Assembly: GCA_963682055.1 (NCBI GenBank)
Contig: OY821746.1
Coordinates: forward strand, 16,233,992-16,297,991
Direction: 5' to 3'
DNA: 64,000 nucleotides
From: Primula veris
Lineage: Eukaryota; Streptophyta; Magnoliopsida; Ericales; Primulaceae
Shown one piece after another: positions 1 to 8,380 of the stretch (position 1 is the stretch's first letter; every line of letters begins with the position of its first letter). The notes below the pieces were generated by a model. The model had not been told where the DNA came from and did not search any database. It worked only from the letters and a program-made list of their open reading frames with translations. The position numbers and the translations under genes were made by a program.

Positions 1-24
1 CCCTAAACCCTAAACCCCTAAAAA
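1..24 (+). repeat. short plant telomeric repeat tract
   Basis: The window opens with two CCCTAAA units and a degenerate third. This is the Arabidopsis-type telomere repeat, in the orientation expected at the left end of a chromosome read 5' to 3'. Only about 24 bases are visible, so it may instead be an interstitial or subtelomeric remnant. Nothing to its left can be seen. Confidence 0.5.
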
Positions 25-46
25 CTAAATATTCTGAAATATACAT

Positions 47-160
47 ACAAACCGTACATTTAATGTACGGTTTGTACAAATTTCATACAAACCGTACATT
101 AAATGTACGGTTTGCTTGTTTTATGTGCAAACCGTAAAAGTAATGTACGGTTTGCACCCC
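47..160. repeat. cluster of ACCGTA/TACGGT palindromes
   Basis: Three short inverted repeats lie at about 47-76, 88-114 and 125-157. Each has arms of the form CAAACCGTA and TACGGTTTG around an AT-rich centre. The same module recurs at 236-265, 413-442 and 592-617, and with different arms at 4551-4616 beyond the transposase gene. They probably belong to the terminal or subterminal region of the MULE. Confidence 0.6.
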
Positions 161-235
161 TGATTTGAGCAGCGACGTTTTACGAATGTACTTTTTACAC
201 AGAATCACCGTTAATAACGTAAAAAAAAATAAACT

Positions 236-617
236 AAAAACCGTAAAAGTAATATACGGTTTGTAGTGTAAATTACATTGGATACCATATCTATCAAAAT
301 AATTCCGACAACACATTATCACTTTTGAATTATTATGACTTGACAACCCTATCCGAAAATGACTACTCAATGCATTATTAAAGTTTCGAAATGACTACTC
401 CAAAAAAAACACTACAAACCGTAAAAGTAATATACGGTTTGTAGTGTAAATTACATTGGATACCATATCTATCAAAATAATTCCGACAACACCTTATCAC
501 TTTTGAATTATTATGATTTGACAACCCTATCCGAAAATGACTACTCAATGCATTATTAAAGTTTCGAAATGACTACACCAAAAATTCACTACAAACCGTA
601 AAAGTAATCTACGGTTT
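236..617 (+). repeat. two-plus copies of a ~178-bp direct repeat
   Basis: The palindrome starting at about 236 and the following ~150 bases are repeated starting at about 413. The beginning of a third copy starts at about 592. The module CCGTAAAAGT falls at 241, 419 and 596, giving periods of 178 and 177 bp. The first two copies differ by only a few substitutions. The array ends directly before the MULE promoter. Confidence 0.85.
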
Positions 618-634
618 TTAGTGTAAACTTACCC

Positions 635-642
635 TATAAATA
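635..642 (+). promoter_or_regulatory. TATA box of the MULE transposase gene
   Basis: TATAAATA lies about 120 bases upstream of the ATG at 760, just after the last palindrome module. It is the best core-promoter candidate and implies an AT-rich 5' leader of roughly 90 bases. Confidence 0.5.
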
Positions 643-759
643 TGACTCAATTTTGCCAATTCTAACAAACCATAAAATCAAACACAAACACATTTCGGAA
701 ATCTCTAAAAAAATCCTCATTTCTCCCCAATAAAATATACAAACAAACACTTTTCGAAA

Positions 760-3456
760 ATGAATTACAACTATGGTTATGACAACAACCAATGGAATAA
801 CAACAACAATGCGAATTCATCCAGTGGCTCAAACGATGAGCTAACTGATTATTCGGAGCACTTTGAAGTTGATGAATTGACTTGGGAAACAAGGGATGAA
901 ATGCTTGCTGATCTTGCTGATGTGGCTGGAAATTGGGGTTTCATCCTTACGATTCGTAGGTCTGGAGGGGGTGATGGGAGCAGAACACCGTATGTTGATA
1001 TTGTGTGTGATAAATCGGGGGTTTACGAAAAAAAGAAACCATCTTCCGTAAAATTAGGTACAAAGAAAAAAGACTGTCCATTTTTCATTAAAGGTTACGT
1101 AGTTAATGGTGAATGGATGTGTCACGTAGAAAATGGACAACATAACCACCCACCTCCAACTTACCTCCAAGGTCAAGCACGACGTGCTCGTTTAACCCAA
1201 GATGAAAAAGAAATTGTTAAAACTTTAAGGCAAAGTAGTTTTAAAGTTGGTGCAATATTAGAGGCCATTAAAAATAGAAATCCTGACAATGTATCAAACA
1301 CTAAAACGATACATAATTTTTTGGCCGGACTGAAATTTAAAGAACGAGATGGTAGAAACCCGACACAGGAACTTTTTAATTTGTTGGATAGACATCGCTA
1401 CACATTCTACTATAATATGAACCCATCAACCCATTGCCTTGAGAACTTGTTTTTTGCACACCCCGATTCTATAAGGATGTTCAAAGCTTTTCCTGATGTC
1501 TTGTTAATGGATTGTACATATAGAACAAACCGTTTTAATATGTCATTTCTAGAAGTCGTAGGAATGACATCAACGAACCAAACATATTGTTTAGGTTTTG
1601 TTTTCATGAGTGACGAGACACAAGAAAGTTATATATGGGCATTGGAAAAATTTAAAGTTACATTGGAGGGGTGTATACTACCTAGGGTGTTTGTAACCGA
1701 CAGGGAAATGGCCTTATCAAATGCTTTATCCGTTGTTTTTCCCGACTCTCATCATATTTTGTGCACTTTTCATATTGCAAAAAATGTTTTGAAAAACTGC
1801 CGTAAAAAGATCCCTGACGAGGAGTGGCAAACGTTCGTAGATGATTGGGGTTTATTGGTTGATTCTGAGTCGATAGAGGAGTACAATTATAACCGAACTA
1901 ATTTCAATACCTCTTACAAATCGTACCCTGCTGTGATTAAGTATGTAGACAAGCTTTTAAATGATTATGCTGAAAAGTTTGTTGCATGCTATACCAACCA
2001 CACAACACATCTAGGTAACAGAACTAGCAATCGAGCCGAACAACAACATGCTAAGATGAAAAGATCCCTTTCGACAAATACTGGCACGCTTGAAACTGTT
2101 TGGGTAGAGGTGAATAGAATTCTAGAAAAACAGTTTGAGGATATTAAGACGAAGTTGGATAAATGCAAGTCTTATTTTCCACATTCTGAAAAAACGCCTC
2201 TATTTATAAATCTTAGGTCGTATATCACACACTATGCCTTTGATTTATTATTCCAAGAACACAAAAAATGTAGTGGCCAGGCTGATGAGAATTGTTCTTG
2301 CGGTTTTAAATTGTCTCACGGTTTACCTTGTCATCATATTATGAGTGAACATATTTTATTCGGGAAGCCTCTTCCTCTAGAATATATTCATCCATTCTGG
2401 AAAAAATTAGACGTAATTGATGATAATGGGAACACCGATGATTATGGGGTAGAGGGTGATCTAGAAGAGTTTAAAAGTGTTTACGCTAGCAAAACGAATG
2501 TTGAAAAACGGCGTATGAAAACACAACTCCGAGAGATAACCGTACCAGCCAGAACATCCGTCAGTGACCCCGAAGTGAGAGCAAATAGGGGGAGACCTAG
2601 AAAAGGCGACAAATCTAGTAAGAGGGATAAGTCGGGATGGGAGTATGTGGAGGAACAGAGTGCTGGTGCTAGTAGGGACAAGGGCAAAGGCAAGGCCGAT
2701 GAAACACCGGAGGTAAGGGTAAACCCAACTAGGAGGCCGCGAAACCAGAACCCTAAACCCACCCCCAATAGGCCAACCTTCCTGTACAGTGACCAAATAT
2801 GGGTCATGTTACATAGTTACATCGAAACGGTTTATGATGTGCGTGGGGATGGTAACTGTGGGTTCCGGGTACTTGCAAATGCGACGGGTAAACAGAATGG
2901 GGAAGATGATTGGTACGCGATAAGATGTGAATTGTTTCAAGAGCTGCAGCAAATGAAAGGTGTTTATTATGAGCTGTTTGAGAATCTTGACTTTGAAGCT
3001 TACCGGTATGATTATATTTTATCAAGTTTAAATTTTTATCATCCTACAAATCCCGCACCTATTGACAAATGGATGAGATTTCCGTCTTATGGGTTTTTAA
3101 TTGCTTCTCATTACAATATGCCAATTGTATTGTTGTCCTTATGGGAAAATCAAAATGGAGGGGTAAACCTGTGGAACTCTATGTTTTTACCGCTTTATAC
3201 TGGTCCGCCTCAGGGAACGACATATTACATCCCGACTGTAATGGTGTTCGTCAACAGTTGTCACTATGCTCAGGTTATTCCTAAAGAAGGGATCTTCCCA
3301 ATGCCAGGAATTATAGCACGGTGGGAACAAACACGCACTGAGGCAGCTGCGCCATGGAAGGAACTTTTTCGACCAAATTTCAAATTATATATGGCGTTGG
3401 AAAAGCAATCGGGAAAGAAAAAAGCAAATGAAGAACCTATAGACCTAAGTCCATAA
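760..3456 (+). CDS. MULE transposase with C-terminal OTU cysteine-protease domain
   Basis: An intronless 898-aa protein. After an Asn-rich N-terminus comes a FAR1-like zinc-binding region (Cys106 to the HNH at 128-130). The MULE DDE core follows, with candidate catalytic Asp251 (in LLMDCTYR), Asp314 (in VTDREMA) and Glu427 (in NRAEQQH). A SWIM zinc finger with Cys512, Cys514, Cys524 and His526 comes next, then a basic linker with an AT-hook-like RGRPRK at 610-615. The last ~210 residues form an OTU fold. DGNCGFR carries the candidate nucleophile Cys700 with Asp697, and CHY carries His835. MULE transposases cut and paste DNA; OTU domains usually remove ubiquitin. Fusion of the two in one uninterrupted frame is unusual and recalls MULEs that carry ULP1-like proteases. 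All key residues are present, so the element may be recently active. The ATG at 760 is the first in frame and follows a TATA box at 635. Confidence 0.9.
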   Translation: MNYNYGYDNNQWNNNNNANSSSGSNDELTDYSEHFEVDELTWETRDEMLADLADVAGNWGFILTIRRSGGGDGSRTPYVDIVCDKSGVYEKKKPSSVKLGTKKKDCPFFIKGYVVNGEWMCHVENGQHNHPPPTYLQGQARRARLTQDEKEIVKTLRQSSFKVGAILEAIKNRNPDNVSNTKTIHNFLAGLKFKERDGRNPTQELFNLLDRHRYTFYYNMNPSTHCLENLFFAHPDSIRMFKAFPDVLLMDCTYRTNRFNMSFLEVVGMTSTNQTYCLGFVFMSDETQESYIWALEKFKVTLEGCILPRVFVTDREMALSNALSVVFPDSHHILCTFHIAKNVLKNCRKKIPDEEWQTFVDDWGLLVDSESIEEYNYNRTNFNTSYKSYPAVIKYVDKLLNDYAEKFVACYTNHTTHLGNRTSNRAEQQHAKMKRSLSTNTGTLETVWVEVNRILEKQFEDIKTKLDKCKSYFPHSEKTPLFINLRSYITHYAFDLLFQEHKKCSGQADENCSCGFKLSHGLPCHHIMSEHILFGKPLPLEYIHPFWKKLDVIDDNGNTDDYGVEGDLEEFKSVYASKTNVEKRRMKTQLREITVPARTSVSDPEVRANRGRPRKGDKSSKRDKSGWEYVEEQSAGASRDKGKGKADETPEVRVNPTRRPRNQNPKPTPNRPTFLYSDQIWVMLHSYIETVYDVRGDGNCGFRVLANATGKQNGEDDWYAIRCELFQELQQMKGVYYELFENLDFEAYRYDYILSSLNFYHPTNPAPIDKWMRFPSYGFLIASHYNMPIVLLSLWENQNGGVNLWNSMFLPLYTGPPQGTTYYIPTVMVFVNSCHYAQVIPKEGIFPMPGIIARWEQTRTEAAAPWKELFRPNFKLYMALEKQSGKKKANEEPIDLSP

Positions 3457-3652
3457 TCGGTTTTTTATTTTTAATTTTATGTAAATTACTATTTTTTCCA
3501 ATTTGTTGTAAATTTATATGATGTAAACAAATGTTTAATAAATTCGTTTTATGAAATTTAGTTCATGTAATTTAGTTCATGTTTGCATATTGGGTTAATT
3601 TATTTTATGAAATTTATATAATTTATGATTGTTTCATTCAAGAAAATTGTCG

Positions 3653-4330
3653 ATTGACACCAAATTGACGACTTAGTTATGTTTCATATTGCGTTATACA
3701 AGTGTTAAAAACAAAAAAAAAAACTTCACAAAAATTGACGATTTAGTTAATCATTCAATAAATATCAACTTATACACTTAAATATAACATGAACAAAAAA
3801 CATAAAATTTATCAAATCAATTTTTTTTGTGTAAATTTGTGTAAATTTTGTGTTTTTTTTGAGAGATTGTTAGAATATTGGTAATTTATTTTATGTATAA
3901 TTTTAAAAAGAAGGCATTTAGTTTTTTTATTAAAAAAAAATCATGTTTAATTTGAAAAAAATATTCAGTATTTTAATTTTAATTATTAGAATTTTAATTT
4001 ATGTAAAAAGAGTAATTTACATAAAATTAAAAATAAAAAACTGATTATTGACTCCAAATTGACGACTTAATTAATGTTTCATATTGCGTTATACAAGTGT
4101 TTAAAACCAAACAAAAAAACTTCTCAAAAATTGACAATTTAGTTAATCATTCAATAAATATAAACTTATACAATTAACAAAAATATAACATGAACCAAAA
4201 TTGTAAAATTTATCAAAACAACTTTTTTTTGGTAAATTTTGTGTAAATTTTGAGAGTTTGTTATAATATTGGTAATTTATTTTATGTAAAATTTTAAAAC
4301 TAAGGCATTTTGTTTTTTAATTTGAAAAAA
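3653..4330 (+). repeat. 394-bp-spaced direct duplication in the 3' noncoding part of the MULE
   Basis: The segment beginning with AAATTGACGACTTA at 3662 is repeated at 4056, with many shared blocks afterwards (CATATTGCGTTATACAAGTG and AATCATTCAATAAATAT). The DNA is very AT-rich and has no coding potential. It fills the space between the transposase stop and the right palindromes. Confidence 0.8.
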
Positions 4331-4340
4331 ACAAAAAAAT

Positions 4341-4430
4341 ATCAACTTATACACTTGAAAAAAATATCAAATTATACACTTGAAAAAAATATCAACTTAT
4401 ACACTTGAAAAAAATATCAAATTTTAAAAA
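4341..4430 (+). repeat. 25-bp minisatellite
   Basis: A unit of the form ATCAAYTTATACACTTGAAA plus A/T bases is repeated every 25 bp at 4341, 4366 and 4391, with a partial copy at 4416. A related single copy occurs at about 3765, inside the 394-bp duplication. Confidence 0.85.
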
Positions 4431-4550
4431 TAAGGCATTTTTATGTAAAAAAAAAAACATATTTAATTTGAAAAAATTATTCAGTATTTTAATTTTAATT
4501 CTCAGATTTTTATTTTTTATTTTTAAAGCAAAAAACCTGAAAAAGGCTGT

Positions 4551-4616
4551 AAACCGTAGATTAAATCTACGGTCTACAGTCATTGACTGTAGACCGTAGA
4601 TTTAATCTACGGTCTG
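4551..4616. repeat. paired palindromes at the right side of the MULE
   Basis: Two ACCGTAGAT...ATCTACGGT palindromes flank a third inverted pair (CTACAGT/ACTGTAG). Together they make a compound palindrome of about 66 bases. The arms share ACCGTA/TACGGT with the modules left of the transposase gene, which supports a common origin as element ends. Confidence 0.75.
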
Positions 4617-5570
4617 AGAGTGAATCCAGAATTTATGCAGTACATTGAGAGCACCTCATTCATTAATTGAAAATGAAATTTAGATTTGTTTTAAAAACAC
4701 TTTTCGTGGTTATAAATTAAGAAATATCTATATGAATAAAAGTTTATATGAATGAAAAATGTTTAAAAGTACATGCGTATCCTGTATGATTTAAAAAACA
4801 TGTTTACAGAATTCAGATTTCTTGTTAAAATTTCAAATTAGTTTTTAAGTTTATAATTTAATTAATTTCTTTTTACAAAATCTTCAACGCATACACACTG
4901 ACGGAGCATCACATTAACAACAAACTCGTTGCTGTCTCCGTTCGATAATTAACTTGCCACTGTCTCCTTGGATGCTTCTGGCTTCCACATCATGCCGCCG
5001 CCAGCCGGTATCGTGAGCTCATCACGAACCTAAAGGTTAGCTTACAAGTTATTAACGGGTGAAAGATTTAAATTATTTCCATGAAAATGAAAGCTAAAAT
5101 GGTAAAAATTAAGATGACTACGTCAAGATGTCATCAGTACGTTGAAACGAGTGTCGCTAAATTTAACAACAAAATATCAATCGAAACGGCAACAGATTTC
5201 GTCGATATGTTGTTGCTATGTTTAGTGATACTCACATTACAATCATAATAGCAACATCGTGTCTATTGATATTCTCACATTTTATTACAGTTGATATCGT
5301 GGCTAAGCAGAAACACAAATTGTCTAATCATACAAACTTTTGATGTCGTGACGTACGCTTTATAATTATTGGCCTTAAGTACTTCTCATTTATATCCATT
5401 TTTTTTTTGAAAGGTCTCATTTATATCCATTAAGTTGAGAAATAAACTTGTTTCATAGATTTTCAGATTAAAGATGAGAAAGCCCCGACCTAACAATTTG
5501 ATACACTAAAAATTATAAGCACAAAGCAAACAATAAATAAGCTTATGCTAGTAACTACTGAGATAGCAAT
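4617..5570. other. AT-rich intergenic stretch, no gene seen
   Basis: No open frame or RNA gene is supported. A GC-richer patch at about 4960-5035 ends in a plausible splice donor (AAAG/GTTAGC), but it has no recognisable protein and is left unassigned. Confidence 0.5.
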
Positions 5571-5572
5571 TA

Positions 5573-6353
5573 CAGTAGAACCTCTTTATAATAATGCTTT
5601 ATATAGGAATAAACTCCTTGTCGGAATAAAAATTCTCGGTCTCAACTCGAACCAGTTCAAAATAAGAATAACCTCCATATTGTAATATTTCATGATTTTT
5701 TATTTTCTCGCCTTAACAAACTTGCCTCTATATAAGAATAAATTACATAAATTTATAAACTTATATATATGTGGTTACATTAAACTTAAACTGATTTAAA
5801 ATATTTATCTAATGTAGTCTGTGATATTGTCTTGATTTTTTGGGTTGTCACCATATCCTCTAACTTGTGGGTACGTAATAGCTCGTCGACGTGAACACTT
5901 TCTTATTGAAACCAAAATAATTCCAACTTATCAACCATGGTTAACGCTTCTTGACATGATTTTTTTTGTATTTCCGAACTATTATCATTCGGATCATCTC
6001 TCTCCACTTCTTATCTAATTCCAACAACAATTTTTTCGTCCGTCAACGCATACACAACTTGTTGCTCATTTTGATAATTAACAAAACTTGCATATTCTTT
6101 TGGTTATGTTAGTGAAGTTGATTAAGCTGATTACTTAATTCCGTAAGTATATGTTGATTCTCTTGATCAATTTTATTTGTAATATGTACTTCATTTGTGC
6201 TAATTAGTTAATTTAGGTACACATATATATTTTATTATACGAAACATTTATTTAAGTATTTTTTTATATATCAACCTCAGTTTAGTAATAAGCTGCTTAT
6301 AAGAATATTTTCTTCTGTTTCCGAGTTTACTGATGTAGAGAGAGGTTCTACTC
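5573..6353. mobile_element. pogo/Lemi1-like MITE (Tc1/mariner superfamily)
   Basis: The left end reads CAGTAGAACCTCTTT. The right end, read on the minus strand, is GAGTAGAACCTCTCT. This matches the terminal motif known from plant pogo-like Lemi1 elements and their MITEs. TA dinucleotides flank both ends (5571-5572 and 6354-6355), as expected for a Tc1/mariner target duplication. The 781-bp body is AT-rich and has no transposase frame, so it is non-autonomous. Confidence 0.8.
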
Positions 6354-6355
6354 TA

Positions 6356-7860
6356 TATATACAAGGCGATGCTAGTGACTTCTGCCAAACGGTCCTAACC
6401 AGCCATAACATTTTAGAGTAACTAAAGCAACGTCAACTTACATAATCAGAGTAATAGGATACAGCTACGTATACAAAAGAAGATGATGAAATAAAAAGAT
6501 TTGACAATATTCCATTTTATTAGTATCTGAAATATATTCATACATGACGGAATATGCAAAACTACAATGGGACACTACGATCCGATAAGAACGCTCCAGA
6601 ATCTTACTGATATAAATGCTTAGTCCTTAACACCGTCACATATCAATATTAGTTGACCGTTAAGTCCCATTGATCATGAGTATAATTGGAGTTATGGTCA
6701 ATGAGCTTATTAATTTCAACGTCCATATCAATTTAACCTTTTTTCCACAAATTATGTGAAGTCCTTCAGCTAATTGACCTCATATTTACAGGGTTGGTTG
6801 AACGAGTCTAAGCAAGTTAAATTGTTTGGTTTATCTAGTCCACTAATAAGACTATTATGCTTCTCTTTTGCAAAATTAAAGACAAGATTGCCCTGATCGT
6901 TTAAACTTTTCCCATACCCTGAACCAATTCTTATATGTTTCGGTTGGAAGTGTCAAAGAGCATTTACATTTTTCTCCTCAAGGGCCACTTGAACTTTTTT
7001 AAGTTCAAAACTTCACTTGTATCACTTACATTATCCGGAAGAAAACCCCACAAATTATAGCGAATAGTTGAAAATGCCACAAATCTTAAAATTAATCACA
7101 TGCTAACTATATCATTTCTCCTCCACTTAAATCTTGTAAGCATGATCTAAAAGAACTTAAGAGCATAAAAAATCTTGTAAAAGAGGTAACAAATGATATC
7201 TTTAGTATTAAAAGAACGATGAGAAAAATAGTTCCATATTATTTAGAGAAATAAGTAGTTGGAAATGTGAAAGTTCATTTTTCAATACAGAATCAATACG
7301 AATTCTCGGTGAATTCTTGAAGGAATGAGTTTATTTAAACTATCTAAAGTATCAAACTATCTGATCAAATGATCAATGATTTGTTCTTAAATGAGTATTA
7401 CCTATTCCGTCCCCACCAATAAAAACTTAAATATTAAACCAATATTTTATGGGTATCACTATCAATCTAAAACCTCAAAATATGACCTGTGTACTCTATC
7501 ATGTCTTATTATTAACCAATGTCCTAAAAGGATAAGGCGCTCTATAGTTTACGTAAATAGGTTGTATGCCGTCTAATCTCGTCTAATTCTGCTTAATTAC
7601 CGTATAATCACTTAAAACTCTTTATAATCCATTAAACGGTTAATCTCCATCCATAGTCTAACCTTCCCTTAATTTCCGACTTGCCTTTTAGAAGGCTGGT
7701 AGTACTAGAACTTGTTTGATATACTTTCTATTTGTTCTAGACTACTAGTTAAATTTTGACTCAACACTTTGTAAACTATAGAACATAAAACCAAATTGGA
7801 GTAATAAAGAAATCTAAATAGTAACTTTATTAACTATTGTTAGTAATAATACACGTCCAT
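6356..7860. other. intergenic stretch upstream of the host gene, nothing recognised
   Basis: AT-rich DNA with no supported coding region. The 61-codon frame at 7391-7576 has no recognisable content and is treated as chance. Distal promoter elements of the host gene may lie here, but none can be identified by eye. Confidence 0.5.
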
Positions 7861-7883
7861 ACACAGAGCTGTATGTATGTATT

Positions 7884-7898
7884 GTATATTATATAGAT
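7884..7898 (+). promoter_or_regulatory. TATA region of the host coiled-coil gene
   Basis: TATATTATATAGATA lies about 120-135 bases upstream of the ATG at 8018. It is followed by a pyrimidine-rich leader, which suits a plant core promoter with transcription starting near 7915-7930. Confidence 0.5.
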
Positions 7899-7924
7899 AC
7901 ATCCCTTTCTCGACAAAATCCCCT

Positions 7925-7927
<3 letters not shown>

Positions 7928-7971
<44 letters not shown>
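7928..7971 (+). repeat. (CT)n microsatellite in the 5' leader
   Basis: About 21 uninterrupted CT dinucleotides lie between the TATA region and the start codon. A second, shorter CT-rich patch lies at about 7983-7993. CT/GA tracts of this kind are common in plant 5' UTRs and can bind GAGA-binding BBR/BPC factors. Confidence 0.9.
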
Positions 7972-7973
<2 letters not shown>

Positions 7974-8017
7974 ACTTCCCAATCTCTCTCTCGCTCTAGA
8001 ATGACCCAGCAGCAACA

Positions 8018-8380
8018 ATGAAGATGATCACCTCAAACAAAACACTAACCCCAACAACTCTCCCCCAAGATCTCGCTCCTAAACCCAGATCTCACAAACC
8101 CCTTCGCCGGAAAAGACGATCTAAACCAACCGACGGTGCGGCGACGGCCAGGCGAAGCCGTCCGGAGACGCCGCTACTACACTGGAAGTTCAACGAGAAG
8201 GCTGAGAAGGAGGTCACGGCGCCGGTGCCGGAGTTTGGGCGGAGATGTCGGCCGGATGCGGGGTCGGTGAGGAGGCTTGGGGCGGTGCTGTGGCGGATGC
8301 AGATTCCGGCTTCGGAGGACGGCGGTGGAGAAGGTGGAGAGAGGGGTGGGGTGGTGGAGAAGGATCTGTTAGGGTTTGAG
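8018..8380 (+). CDS. exon 1 of the At5g41620-like gene
   Basis: 121 codons, GC-rich (strong codon-position bias compared with the AT-rich flanks), rich in Arg, Lys, Pro and Gly. The ATG at 8018 follows the CT tract. The donor at 8381 reads GAG/GTATTT. The frame stays open for another 26 codons into the intron, so the short open frame ending at 8458 is read-through and not the real 3' end. Confidence 0.85.

Larger units (their letters stand above)
47..4616 (+). mobile_element. MULE DNA transposon (approximate limits)
   Basis: The OTU-bearing transposase gene sits between palindromic ACCGTA...TACGGT clusters at 47-617 and 4551-4616. I infer that these clusters mark the element's terminal regions. 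No 9-bp target duplication could be fixed. The left terminus may be lost at the chromosome or contig end, or lie outside the window. The limits are therefore approximate. Confidence 0.45.

Noticed and set aside
2697..3025. OTU domain of the MULE as a captured copy of the nearby OTU1-like gene
   Set aside because: Active-site contexts differ (DGNCGFR versus PSDNSCLF) and no similarity is seen outside the catalytic Cys. They belong to different OTU families.
4392..4599. Overlapping open frames on both strands of about 64 codons
   Set aside because: Low-complexity AT-rich DNA next to a palindrome; Phe/Lys/Asn-rich translations with no recognisable content.
5140..5290. GCAACA-type motifs similar to those near 61450, suggesting another CACTA end
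   Set aside because: No CACTA terminal motif is present and the similarity is limited to a short common sequence.
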